Below are positions 22,130-31,890 of a DNA stretch of 45,867 nucleotides, piece by piece; within the stretch, counting starts at the first letter, position 1, and every line of letters starts with the position of its first letter. The notes below the pieces were generated by a model. The model saw only the letters and a program-made list of their open reading frames with translations. It did not search any database and had not been told where the DNA came from. This stretch comes from Paramacrobiotus richtersi. Taxonomy: Eukaryota > Tardigrada > Eutardigrada > Parachela > Macrobiotidae. The stretch lies in the NCBI GenBank assembly GCA_034698045.1, contig JAQGAU010000068.1, positions 1 through 45,867 on the forward strand. Reading direction: 5' to 3'. Position numbers and translations under genes: made by a program.

Positions 22130-22653
22130 GGGCGTCTGGGTCTTGCGAGTGTAGATGCATAATTGTTTAGCAATCATTCCGCGTTTCTGCTTTACATAAA
22201 TCTAAAAGCAGAGCACCAGACCGAAAAGGTAGTTGCTTCTAAATGAATGCCCTCTTGCCATTTGTGTGGCAAATTTGTATTGAATACGATTCGGCACAAA
22301 GGGTTCGATCGTAGTACGACCAGAGCGTTATAATACTGCTTCCGCTGTCGGATGATAATCAGAGAGCTTTCCTACGCTCAATGTACGCAACTCGATGATC
22401 ATAAAGGTAACATAAACACAATTTTCCAATAAAACCGGATTTGCTGCCAAATCGGGAGCCGTTTTCACATGAAGGCAAGGAAATTAAATTTACTGAGAGG
22501 ATAATTAACTTACACAAATCCAAGCTACTGAGATGCGGCTGATATTTCTTCTGATAGCTAAGACGTCATGATTCTTGCAAGCACAAACACAAGGCAACCC
22601 AGTACTGTTTGTAACTTGGATTTCCCTGACATTTCGCAAATCTGTCCACCAAC
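22130..22653 (+). promoter_or_regulatory. Conserved 5' flank of receptor copy 3
   Basis: GCTTCCGCTGTCGGATGATA at about 22338 lies 316 bp before the ATG. GAGAGGATAATTAACTTACA lies at about 22495. Between them, the AAAACCGGATTTGCTG string near 22431 is also shared with 36890. Retention across all units makes this the best promoter candidate in the array. Confidence 0.45.
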
Positions 22654-23802
22654 ATGCCTAACAACACTTTGCATACGGTCGTTGCCGACAATGCACGAAA
22701 CACGGGCAGCATCGAATACGTGATCGCAATATATGACTCGGGTGTAGTTTGGTTCGACCTGCTTGTGCTGATTTTATTCTTGTCTGACAAACGTTTTATT
22801 ACACCTTTCAACGTTTACCTAATCGACATCCTCTTCTCGTATACAACAATGCTTTCCATGCGGTCAGTCTTAGACTGGCTCAGTCTGGACCCGCGATTCT
22901 CTGCGGTCCGACGTCCGTCAGTGTGTCGTTTCAAAATCCTGGTCGAATGGGTCATTGGACCGCTTGCCGGAGTGAATATTTTTATTTTGGCTGCCACTCG
23001 TTTGTGGGCCATTACATTTCCAGTATCCTATCGCGAACGCCATACTGTACGGGTGGCTGTCGTCATTTGCGTACTGGTAAAGATCATTGGCTACTCCACG
23101 CGCTTGCCGCATTTCATTGCTAGTACACTGATATCACAAGCCGACAACAGAAATGATAGTACTTCGTTCGCTGTGAATGGAATTCTTTGTCGTGTTCCCA
23201 CCGAGGCGTTTCCGATGTTATTCTATGTGATAAAATACTTGACAACGGGATGTCTCGCGATGGTCTATGTGGCCGTGCCGTATTCTATCATTATGAGAAG
23301 AATACGACGTAGAAATGTCGGCATTACCGGTAAGAGACTTCGCAGGAAACGTCGGCAAAATCGGATTAATAGTGCATTGGCTTCTGGTGGCCATTCTTTA
23401 CGCGAGTTTGGAAGTATCAAACTTGCGCTTTTACTTTACAGAGTCTTTTTTGCTGGTTTGGTTACTGTTGTTGTGTTTGCAGCGTATGGTGCCGCACGAA
23501 AACGCCAACCGCCGGGACAGCGGGGAACGTTTAAAGTATACATCATATCAACTGTGATCCATTTCTGCTGCACCGTGCCAAGTCTAGTTACCACGAATCT
23601 TCTGCCTCAGGACCGGTTTGCTAACAACGTTTCCAGGCTCTGCTACGCTCTCGTCTACTTCCTGGAGCCCATGACATGCCTTCTTTGCGTCCCTCTTGCG
23701 CGGGAGCTCCTTATTACGAAACTGCAGCAAGCGTGGTGGAAATTGTTTGTCAAAGCAAGCAATCCAAAGCGAGAAGTAGTACCTATACTTGAATTAACGT
23801 AA
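22654..23802 (+). CDS. Rhodopsin-like seven-helix receptor, copy 3, intact
   Basis: Exon 1 is 22654-23329 and exon 2 is 23483-23802; joined they give 331 residues. The intron (153 nt, ACCG|GTAAGAG ... TTTGCAG|CG, phase 1) lies in the third intracellular loop. It is a multiple of three and has no stop, so an unspliced product would also be open (382 residues). Helices are at about 20-43, 52-72, 94-117, 133-155, 186-213, 243-264 and 274-297. C91 at the top of TM3 and C179 in the second outer loop can form the usual disulfide; NNT at 3-5 is a glycosylation site. Departures from class A: TRL for DRY at 115-117, IHFCCTVP in place of CWxP in TM6, and EPMTC in place of NPxxY in TM7. A basic helix 8 follows. 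It is a plasma-membrane receptor by fold, with unknown ligand and G protein coupling. Confidence 0.88.
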   Translation: MPNNTLHTVVADNARNTGSIEYVIAIYDSGVVWFDLLVLILFLSDKRFITPFNVYLIDILFSYTTMLSMRSVLDWLSLDPRFSAVRRPSVCRFKILVEWVIGPLAGVNIFILAATRLWAITFPVSYRERHTVRVAVVICVLVKIIGYSTRLPHFIASTLISQADNRNDSTSFAVNGILCRVPTEAFPMLFYVIKYLTTGCLAMVYVAVPYSIIMRRIRRRNVGITGKRLRRKRRQNRINSALASGGHSLREFGSIKLALLLYRVFFAGLVTVVVFAAYGAARKRQPPGQRGTFKVYIISTVIHFCCTVPSLVTTNLLPQDRFANNVSRLCYALVYFLEPMTCLLCVPLARELLITKLQQAWWKLFVKASNPKREVVPILELT

Positions 23803-24655
23803 GTCCCATTGAAGAACTAGCGCAATGTGTCGGAACGTTTAAGTTACTTGCTTCCGTCCGTCGGTCCGACTCTTTCATCGATAAAGATGCGTAATATCAC
23901 TGTGACTGCAAGAAACACGGACTGTTCCATTAATAGCCAAGTGCGCGTGCATGCTGCCTTTAATCTTCGGCTTGCTGTCCACAATGCACCGATTCTTATC
24001 CTGATCTCATGTACACTGGGATCAAATAACAATCGCTGTAATGTGGGCCGTAGATAAAAGACAGAATAGGCTAGAATCTGGCTATTAAAGGGACGGTCCG
24101 CAGTACAACTTTTAATACAGTATTTGTTGTACATTTACCTTAGCGTTTCATCACGCCAAAACACCACACCGAGGCTCAACCGCAACGTACCAGTGGCAAG
24201 TTATACGACAGCGTGTCAACAACTGATGCAAGTGCATCGCACTCTGGAGAAAGGTCGTGTGCAAAGCGATCCTGAAATTACCCATCAGAATAAGGATCCG
24301 TTGAGACAACAGTACCCTATCCCGCGCACGCTTTAGCAGTCCGCAAGCAACTAGGAAGGTGGCTGCGTACGTGCTGCTGCAGATAGTGCGCAGCGCACCT
24401 ACCGCTAAAATACCGCCGGCAAGCTTCCCTCATTACCGAATACTGAGCGCCGTCAATAGGCATCCAGGGAACACCGCGCGATTCCCGTTTGTCTGCTACC
24501 GCTAAAGCCGCAGATACTTTTCAGCTCACCATTAAAACTGGTTCATCTCATGAAACGGAAGATTCAGCAAAGTTCGGGAGTGCAACGACCCACTGCTTTG
24601 CTAATTCGCTACATGTTCTATCCAGTTTTTGCTGATGATCTAAAATTTACCAGGG
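23803..24655. repeat. 3' flank of receptor copy 3 with antisense ORF relic
   Basis: It is shared with 9106-10020 and 38395-38900. The minus strand of about 24450-24650 carries a fairly well kept but broken copy of the coiled-coil ORF: LDRTCSELAKQWVVALPNFA is readable before stops appear. The complement of CCTTAGCGTTTCATCACG near 24138 is common to several flanks. Confidence 0.5.
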
Positions 24656-24869
24656 TTTAATTAGAATAGTTTGTTTAGCAAGCATTCTACATTAAACTTC
24701 GGCTCTACGCTAAATAATAAGATCTCACTGAGTGGTTATTTACTACGTATATGTACAGTAATACATCAGAACAACGACTAATCAACGAAAAAGCAGAGAG
24801 CCAGAGCGTCAGTCGTGGCAGCCGAGTGGTCCCGAATGCCAAGCGTACAATAGATTTGACAATAGTAAA

Positions 24870-25337
24870 ACTAGTATAGTTTAGAACCAGAGCGGAATTG
24901 CTTCCTTGATATGCGTCGGAGGAGCGACGGATGGCTTCCGGCTCGCGAGACGCGACGCTTTGCGGTGCCGCACCGAAAAGAAATGGGTCGCGGTAAACCG
25001 GTGCCACGATGACGATGTCACTGGATTCCGGTTATCGGAAAGTAAGGAAGGCTTAATTGCTTTTAGTGGAAAATGGAACCCGCAAACCGGATATGGAATC
25101 TGCCGTCGTGAAGGATGGAAACTGCCGAAAGCCATGAAACAAGGCGTCAACGCAAAACCTCCGGGATCAAGCAAGGCGATGGAACCGCTTGTCACGGAGA
25201 ATATTGCCAAACGAGCAGCAAAAGAGAAGGATCCCAGTCGGCGGAGACGAGCCCGGCATGCAGAAGCGAAAGATCCGGAAACGACTGATAGGATAAAAAA
25301 ATTCATAACGAAATGTTTCCCATTAAAAAAACCGTAA
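24870..25337 (+). pseudogene. K/P/A-rich basic ORF relic, copy 2 (longest open copy)
   Basis: An open frame runs from 24906 to the TAA at 25335-25337 (143 codons) but has no ATG at its start; the first in-frame ATG is internal (AAAGCCATGAAA, 25129). The second half matches the family: PKAMKQG, NAKPPGSSKA, AKRAAKEKD, RHAEAKDPETT, a very basic, disordered-type sequence. The first half is in a different frame from the other copies. Deletion of a few bases near GAAGGATGGAAAC shifts it. It could be translated as a short basic protein, but it is more likely a relic. Confidence 0.35.
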
Positions 25338-25374
25338 ACATGTAGTGTAAATACACTATACATATGTATGTATA

Positions 25375-25485
25375 GGGGGTACTACATTGCGCCCGATAGC
25401 ATTTTCCTGTGTTGCTTCTTTAATCGCCAAACCTTGTGAATGGAGCGATACAGGAAAATGGTATGGTGCGCAATGTAGTACCCCC
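25375..25485. mobile_element. Small palindromic MITE, TATA (or TA) duplication
   Basis: A 111-bp element has inverted ends of about 36 bp. Both start GGGGGTACTACATTGCGC read inward and end near TTTTCCTGT, with four mismatches. It is flanked on both sides by TATA (25371-25374 and 25486-25489), which fits TA-target (Tc1/mariner-type) MITEs or a 4-bp duplication. The 39-bp centre is unpaired. No coding capacity. Confidence 0.75.
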
Positions 25486-25499
25486 TATAAGTATACTAT

Positions 25500-26457
25500 A
25501 CGTATATGCGTTTACGTATGTATGTAAAGCAGAACAGTGTAACGATTTATGAGCCGGACGTTATTTTACGTACGGGATGGATACCAGCCATAAGGAAGGT
25601 CACAGAATTGCATAGTATTAGCTGACCGTCCAAGTTTTAACGTGTATGTGCTTCTACTGTTACGCCCGACTAGCCGCAACCACGTTTAGAATGTAAACAA
25701 CTAAAACAACACCGTTCCTTTACGAAAGTTCTGGAGCTAGTCATGAATTATGGAGCAAGAAATACGAAAACCGGGAAAAATCCAGACAATTAACTCAGGA
25801 TAAGGTCACTGGAAATGTATCACGCAAGTTATTCGTGTCTTATTAAACCACCAAATCACCGTGGTCGTCTGGGCCTTTCAAGGGCAAAATCCATGATCTG
25901 TTTACCAAGCTTTCCACTTTTCCGCTTTACTCATATGGTCGTCTAAATCAGTCGAGTGTAAAATGCATAATTTGCTTAGCACGCAGTCTAGGTTTCTGCT
26001 TTACGAAATACAAAAGCAGTGCACTAGACCGACAAGGTCATTGCAGCTAGATGAATGTCTCTCTTGCGTACTGCGGAGAAAACTAGTCCCGTATCCGATG
26101 CGGAACTATAGATTTGATCATAAGACGAGCAGCGCGTAACAACGCTACTTCCGTTTTCGGATGATAATCAGAAAGCATTCAGGAGCCACATTTAGGACAA
26201 TTTAATCATCACAAGAGCAACGTAAGCACGGTTTCCTATTAAAACCGGAAGTGCTGGCTGAACGGCAACGCTTTCAACTGAAGGCAGGGAAATTAATTTT
26301 GCTAAAAGATAATTACGTTAAACAGATGCCAGTTATGGGAATCCGGATGGTTTTCTTTCTGGTGGCCAAGATGCCATGATTCTTCCAAGCGCAAGGCAAC
26401 CTGATATTGTTTTTGCAACTAGGATTTCCCTGACATTTCGCAAATCTGTCCATAAAC
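25500..26457 (+). promoter_or_regulatory. 5' flank of receptor copy 4, partly reduplicated
   Basis: TACTTCCGTTTTCGGATGAT near 26146 is the shared upstream block, about 313 bp before the ATG, and AATTTTGCTAAAAGATAATT near 26294 is the second box. At 25870-26000 the segment that includes GTCGTCTGGGCCTTTCAA, AATGCATAATTTG and TTTCTGCTTTAC is present twice in tandem, a small local duplication. 25550-25740 shows nothing recognisable. Confidence 0.4.
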
Positions 26458-27120
26458 ATGCAAAACGTTACTTTGCATGCAGACTTTGATAACAATGCAC
26501 GAAGCAAAGGCAACATCGAATACGTGCTTGCAGTATATGACCCGGCAGTGGCTTGGTTCGACTAGCTTGTGCTGGTTTTGTTCTTGCCTGACAAACGTTT
26601 TATAACAGAAAACGGTGGAAACAGTGCATCATGTTCAGCGCACAGTTGCCGCTCGGGCTGATCGAATTACTGAAAAAATATCATCTTTATTGGCCGATGA
26701 TGATTCGTTACGCTACTTTGGACGTATCGAACTCGCGCCTTTTCTCCACATAACTATGTTTTGTTATGGTTTGCTTACTGGTATTGTCTTTCCAGGGCGT
26801 GGTGCCGCGCGAAAACAACAGGAACTGGGAAAACAACACCAAGAAACGTTCCCTTTATACATCATTGCAACTGCGACCCATTTCTGCTCCACCGTTTCAG
26901 GTTTGATTACCACCAGTCTTTCGTCTTACGACCGGTTCGCTAATAATGTTGCTAGGCTGTGCTATGCTGTCGTATATTTCGCGGAGCCCAGGGTGTTTCT
27001 TCTGTGCGTACCTCTTGCGCGGGAGCTCCCTATGACGAAACTGCAAAAAGTGTGACGGAAATTATTCATCGAAGTGCACACACGGCTAGTTGAACGAGAA
27101 GTAGTTCCTATCCTTTAACT
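26458..27120 (+). pseudogene. Rhodopsin-like receptor, copy 4, deleted relic
   Basis: The start (MQNVTLHAD) and TM1 are recognisable to about 26608, with a TAG at 26563-26565 replacing a TM1 leucine codon. Right after CAAACGTTTTATAAC a deletion of more than 500 nt removes TM2 to TM5. The intron remnant and exon 2 follow: acceptor TTTCCAG at 26789-26795, then GRGAARKQQE, TM6 with THFCSTVSG and TM7 with EPRVFLLCVP. AAAGTGTGACGG carries TGA (27053-27055) for the usual TGG. The normal end would be near 27120, where CTTTAACTGATGTAAGTC matches the ELT-stop region of other copies. It is clearly dead. Confidence 0.9.
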
Positions 27121-27246
27121 GATGTAAGTCTCGCTGAAGAGCTAACGCGGTGTGTTGGACCGATCAAGTTACTTGCTCCGTCCAGATTTGCTGTAGACTA
27201 TGGTACATACTAATAGTATCGTAACATACTAATACTAATACATACT

Positions 27247-27369
27247 ACAGCGCCGTCACAGTTGCTCGCGTACTGCTGCAGAATCTATAGTACAGATATG
27301 ATAGTATGATACTTTTGTATCTGTACTATAGATTCTGCAGCAGTACGCGAGCAACTGTGACGGCGCTGT
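27247..27369. repeat. Near-perfect 52-bp-arm palindrome
   Basis: The arms 27247-27298 and 27318-27369 are perfect inverse copies (ACAGCGCCGTCACAGTTGCT at the outer end, TAGTACAGATA at the inner end) around a 19-nt spacer. Related single-copy DNA occurs in other receptor 3' flanks (about 9561-9610, 24345-24400, 34580-34620), so the palindrome looks like a local inverted duplication of flank sequence and not an inserted element. No target duplication is visible. Just before it (27200-27245) are several CATACTAATA units. Confidence 0.9.
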
Positions 27370-27406
27370 CTGCGTGCAGTTAGTGCGCATCGCACACGCC
27401 GCTGCA

Positions 27407-27733
27407 TTAACGCAAGCCAGTGTTCCTCATTAATGGCGGCGTTGACACGGCGCCGATAGGCGTCCAGAGGACTCCCCGCGAGATTCGTTTGCTTGCTACC
27501 GCTGAAGCCGTGGATAATCTTAGCTCCTCAGTCAAAACTGAATCATCTCCTGAAACGCAAGATTCAGCAACGTTTTGGATTGCGACACTCCACTGCTTTT
27601 CTAATTCGTTACATGTTCTATCCAGTTGTTCAGAGAAATGCTGCTGTTCGAGTTTGTCCCACTTAGTCTGATCAGGCAAAATTTTTTTTCTTTTCTTCTG
27701 AAGCTCTACCGCTGTGCGAGTGATGTACTGTTA
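27407..27733 (-). CDS. Antisense coiled-coil ORF of receptor 3' flank, open copy
   Basis: A minus-strand frame is open from about 27733 down to the TAA at 27409-27407, about 108 codons. It starts QYITRTAVELQKKRKK (basic), then heptad-like segments WDKLEQQHFSEQLDR and CNELEKQWSVAIQNVAES, an acidic patch GDDSVLTEEL, and SRGVLWTPI near the end. No ATG begins it, so it would be an internal or terminal exon. Broken copies of the same sequence sit in the 3' flanks of receptor copies 1, 2, 3, 5 and 6, which shows it is an old coding sequence of the repeat unit and not chance. The family is not recognised. No acceptor site has been pinned down. Confidence 0.4.
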
Positions 27734-27889
27734 ATGCTGTGTGCTGTTAGTTATTGAAATAAAATTGCACTGTTAATAATTGATCCAGCTGCACAACTTT
27801 CCTTGTGAACCAAGCACTCAATTGACCGAGCGAGGTTTATGTTCTGCAGCTCGTGACCCTGTATTTGGTGAGGTAACTTGAGCTGGTAT

Positions 27890-28150
27890 TTATCGAGCAA
27901 CATTCACTGCTGAACGGAACCAGGAGGTCGTAAATAATGTAATTGGAAATCGCCCGGAAAGCAAATACATCGATCGTCAGTAGTAAGTAATTACGGGCTT
28001 GCGCACATTAACGTGCACATACCGGGTGGAACCATGTCGATACGAAAACATGAAGCAGCCTAAACGTGGTCAATTTCTTTTCCGCTTTATTCGCTTGTGT
28101 AACACCTTCCTGAGCCATTTTCCTCACTTTCGTAGTTAGAAGTAATAATT
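27890..28150 (+). pseudogene. Kinase gene 3' fragment, second place
   Basis: It aligns with 3085-3270 over GCTTGCGCACATTA, a CCGGGTGGAACCATGTCGAT segment, and GAGCCATTTTCCTCACT. No kinase motif itself is present, so this is the tail or 3' flank of the duplicated kinase relic. Between it and the next receptor unit the DNA is unremarkable apart from a small hairpin at 28342-28373. Confidence 0.4.
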
Positions 28151-28341
28151 TACCGCTGTACCAGAGATTTTTGCATTCCTTTTGCCTGCTAACTAGTTCC
28201 GTTCAAGTTTGCTTATGCGTTCTAAGGAACTATTTAAGTTTAGGTTATTGGCAGGAATAAAACCATGCAAAAAATAGTACTCTAGAAATCTGTCATGGAA
28301 ACAGGGTTGCCGGTCGGCACCGGCGTACGCAGTGGTACGCA

Positions 28342-28373
28342 GTTTTCTATACGCAGTGGCGCGTATAGAAAAC
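28342..28373. repeat. Short perfect hairpin
   Basis: GTTTTCTATACGC (28342-28354) and GCGTATAGAAAAC (28361-28373) are inverse copies around AGTGGC. The adjacent TACGCAGTGG unit is repeated in tandem just upstream. Confidence 0.8.
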
Positions 28374-28379
28374 AAGTGA

Positions 28380-28779
28380 CGGTGTACTCTCTCTTGCGCA
28401 CTGTGTGGAAAATTGTTCCCGAACCCGATGCGGTGTAATAGCTTTGATAATAGTACGACCAGAGCGTAACAATATTGCTTCCGCTATTAGATGATATTTA
28501 AAAAACATTCCGGAATCAGATTTAGGACAATCCAACCATCACAAAAGCAGCATGAGCACGGTTTTCCAGTAAGCCGGAAGTGCTGCAGAATAGGAGACTG
28601 CTTACAACTGCAAGGAAATTATTTATACTGAAGGGATAATTATTTCATATAAATTCTGGGTGCGGAGAACCGGCTATTCTTCCTTCTAGTAGCCAAGATG
28701 TCATGAATATTCGAAACCTAATCCACTTTGCAATTTGGTGTCTTCGGTTATCCTGTCATTCAGCAACCTGTCCACCAAC
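28380..28779 (+). promoter_or_regulatory. Conserved 5' flank of receptor copy 5
   Basis: The shared block TTGCTTCCGCTATTAGATGA is at about 28475, 303 bp before the ATG, and GAAGGGATAATTATTTCATA is at about 28630. The preceding AGTACGACCAGAGCGTAACA (28453-28472) is also conserved. Confidence 0.4.
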
Positions 28780-30199
28780 ATGCTTAACAGTACTTTGAAC
28801 ACAGACATTGCCGACAATGAACGAAACAAAGGCATTACAGAATACGTACTAGCAGTATACGACTCGGGGGCAGTTTGGTTTAATCTGCTCATGCTACTGT
28901 TATTCTTGTCTGACAAACGTCTGATCACACCTTTCAACGTTTACCTAATCGAAATCCTCTTTTCCTATACGACGATGCTTTTCATGCGGATAATTTCAGA
29001 CTGGCACACCTTAGCAACACGACTCTTTGGGATCCGACAGCCGTCTTGGTGTCGTTATCAGATCCTGATCGAATGGGTCGTTGGACCACTTGCCGGAGTG
29101 AATCACTTTATTTTGGCAGCCACTCGTTTGTGGGCCATCACATTTCCAGCATCCTATCGCGAACACCATACTGTACGGGTGGCTGTCGGCATTTGCTTAC
29201 TAGTAAAGATCCTTGGCTATTCCACGCGCTTACCACATTTCATCGCTAGCACAGTGACATCACAAATCGACAGTAGGAATAATACCATTTCGTTTCCTTT
29301 GAATGGAATCTATTGTCGTGTTCCTATCGAAGCTTTTCCGACATTATTCTATGCGGTAAAATACTTGACAACGGGGTGTCTCGCGATTGTTTATGTGGCT
29401 GTGCCGTATGTTGTCATCATGAGAAGGATACGACGTAGGAATACCGGCATTCCCGGTAAGAAACTTCGCAAGAAGCTTTTGAAAAGCCGGTGTTGATCGT
29501 AAAATGGGATTTTATGGCCATTCGTTAAACCTACGTGGTAGAATAAACTTGCACTGTATCTTTTTAGAGTTTTGTGATGGTTTGGTTACTGGTGTTGTCT
29601 TTCCAGCGCGTGGCGCCGCACGAAAGAACCAGGAACTTGGGCAGCAAGGAACATTCAAAATATACATAATTTCGACTGGGATTATTTTCTGCTGCACACT
29701 GCCAGGTATTACCACCACCAATCTTCTGCCCCATGACCGGTTTGCTAACAATATTGCCAGGCAGTGCTACGCTCTCGTTTACATCCTGGAGCCCGTAACC
29801 TTTCTTCTGTGCGTACCGCTTGCGCGGGATCTCTTTGTGACGAGAATGCAAAAAGCGTGGCGGAGATTATTTATCAAATCAAACAGCCATTTAGATCAGC
29901 GAGAACGCCGAGAAGTACCTATGCTCGAGCTGAAGTATGTCTTACTTAAGAGAGTAATGCAGTTTCTCGGGAAGATGAAGTTATTTGCTCCGCACAGATT
30001 TTTATCGATTATTCTACATAATAATATTATAATTACTGCAAAAACACGTAGGCTTTTTATAGAGAGTCCGTGCAAATCTATGCTCGCATTGTTTACAGAC
30101 TCCATGTGCTCAGTGATTCTGCAATCGACCGTGAGACCAGGATCCAGTGAACCAACAGTATCACATCGCCCGTGCCCTTTAGCAGTACAGGCACTATGA
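28780..30199 (+). CDS. Rhodopsin-like receptor, copy 5, open with extended tail
   Basis: Exon 1 is 28780-29455 and exon 2 is 29607-30199, with a 151-nt intron (CCCG|GTAAGA ... TTCCAG|CG). Joined they give 422 residues. Start MLNSTLNTD carries an NST glycosylation site. Helices, the TM3 and outer-loop cysteines, TRLWAITFP, IIFCCTLP in TM6 and EPVTFLL in TM7 follow the family. This copy is the most diverged in TM2 to TM3 (IISDWHTLATRLF). The usual stop codon (TAA or TAG in other copies) is TAT here, so the frame runs 87 residues further through normally non-coding 3' flank (YVLLKRVMQF onward). The tail looks like read-through and not a domain. If the GTATGT at the old stop works as a donor, the true C-terminus differs. 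Confidence 0.8.
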
Positions 30200-30694
30200 C
30201 GACGCTGATTGGCTGCCTGTCACAGTGCAGCAGTTCGTGCGCACCGCACATGACGCTGCATTATCGCGGGCAATCTTCTTTCCTTACCGGATGCACAACG
30301 GTGTCAATATACGTCCAGCAAACACCACCCTCATTTGTCTGCCCCGCAAAAGTCGTAGATGTTTCTAGCTCCGCAGTCAAAAATAATTTATTAATCGAAA
30401 TTAATGATTCAGTATTACGTTGTAGAGTGGTACGATCCACTGCGTTTCTTGTTCTGTACATGTCTTATCCAGTGTTTCTGGGAATGGCTGCTGGTTGCTG
30501 TTGTTTGAATTCTCCCCACTGATCGTCTGATCGGCAAAAGACACGTTTATTGTTCTACCTCAAAATACTGTTGTTGGGAAGCTCTGAATCAGTTCAAAGA
30601 CGGTGCTGCCAATGCGTTATTAACATAAAGTCAAGTTGATATACAATGTAACTAATTGAAACTAACAGCTGCACAGTTTTCCTTATGTGACCAG
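30200..30694. repeat. 3' flank of receptor copy 5 with antisense ORF relic
   Basis: It is homologous to the other receptor 3' flanks. The minus strand of about 30300-30490 keeps ETLDKTCTEQETQWIVPLYN from the coiled-coil ORF, then stops. The CACAGTTTTCCTTATGTGACCAG end is the target of the palindromic insertion that follows. Confidence 0.5.
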
Positions 30695-30803
30695 CCGAAG
30701 CCACTCGCTAGTAATTAAGAGAACAATAGTCCATTGTTTCTATATCTATAGATATAGAGCAAACAATGCAATTGTTCTCTTAATTACTAGCGAGTGGCTT
30801 CGG
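30695..30803. mobile_element. 109-bp palindromic MITE, ACCAG target duplication
   Basis: The whole element is an inverted repeat: arms of about 54 bp start CCGAAGCCACTCGCTAG and match perfectly for 33 bp, then with a few differences, meeting at TATCTATAGATA. Both sides are flanked by ACCAG (30690-30694 and 30804-30808). The paralogous flank near 12765-12775 (GCGACCAGCATT) shows the empty site. There is no coding capacity. The RNA would fold into a long hairpin. Confidence 0.8.
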
Positions 30804-31239
30804 ACCAGCAGTCAAAATACTGATGCATATTGAGGCCGTTTTTGGGTTATTATTCTGGTTTTGTACACTTGTAAATTTCTTACAGAATGCAAATACCCAT
30901 TGTGATTTGTGATCTATAAATCCCAGAAAAACCGTTGAAATGGGTTCCGCTGGAAACGTGCCAGAAGGACATTATAGCGGTTCTGATCACGTTTGTCGGG
31001 ATTACGCACAAAATACGACCGTTTATTTAAGAAGTGTAAAAAGTCAACAGGATCAATTAAAGCGATGTATTACGTCGCTTGGCTCAAAAGATCTTTACAG
31101 GCCGTTACCGTTAAGGAGCATGTCATTAGAAGTATGCTATGCGGTTGTGGCCGTACCTGATGAAACAGCCAAACCAACTCTGTGATTTGAAATCCCATTA
31201 AAATGCACACCTTGTTTGGCAGGCGCTCTGCAATTAGGC
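30804..31239. other. Remaining 3' flank, no supported gene
   Basis: It continues the receptor 3' flank (TTATTATTCTGGTTTTG, CCCATTGTGAT). An 81-codon open frame at 30940-31185 has an ATG, but the paralogous flanks at 15590 and 34870 do not keep it, so it is not called. Confidence 0.4.
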
Positions 31240-31890
31240 TTTATTCAATGTTAAAAGGCTAGCAGGAAACAGATCGGTTATTGCTCTCTACATGTACAAT
31301 AATACAGTCTGACCACTGACCAGAACAATAACTAATAAACGAAAACATGTAAAAGCACAGCTGCAGACCGTCGGTCATTGCTGCCGAATGAGCGTATTTC
31401 GTGCGATGTTGAGAGAACTTGATCCCAAATGCAAAACAGTACGACAAGAGCGTAACAATTATTTCTCCCGCTGTCGGATGGCGTGTGGTTGCGGCTCCAG
31501 AGGCGCGCCGCCTTGCGGCACTGAACGGAATGGAAACGGAATGGCCTTAAAACGGCGGTACGACTGCACTGGATTCCGTGAGTAAAGCAATATGTACAAG
31601 CAATCTGTACTATGTTTACTGCCAACAGGAAAATGCCATCCGGATATTGAATCCGCCGTGCCGTCGTGAAGGCAGCTGAGCCGCCGAAGGCCACGAAAGA
31701 TTAAGCCAACGCAAAACCCCCGGGATCATGTAAGGCGGTGAAACCGCATGTCACGAAAAACGTTCCCGAACGAGCGGCAAAAGACAAGGTTTCCACTGGA
31801 CGGAAACTGACACGAACGAAGAAGCGACAGATCCGGAAAGAGCCGAAGCGATGCAAAATTGTGCAATGAAACGTAGTACAGTTGTATTAC
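31240..31890 (+). pseudogene. K/P/A-rich basic ORF relic, copy 3
   Basis: It has the GCGGCTCCAGAGGCGCGCCG segment, then VKAAEPPKATKD followed by a stop, then ANAKPPGS, KAVKPHVTKNVPERAAKDK in one frame. This copy shows best that the family once encoded a lysine/proline/alanine-rich, probably DNA-binding or disordered protein (by composition, like linker-histone tails). In-frame stops break it. Confidence 0.4.
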
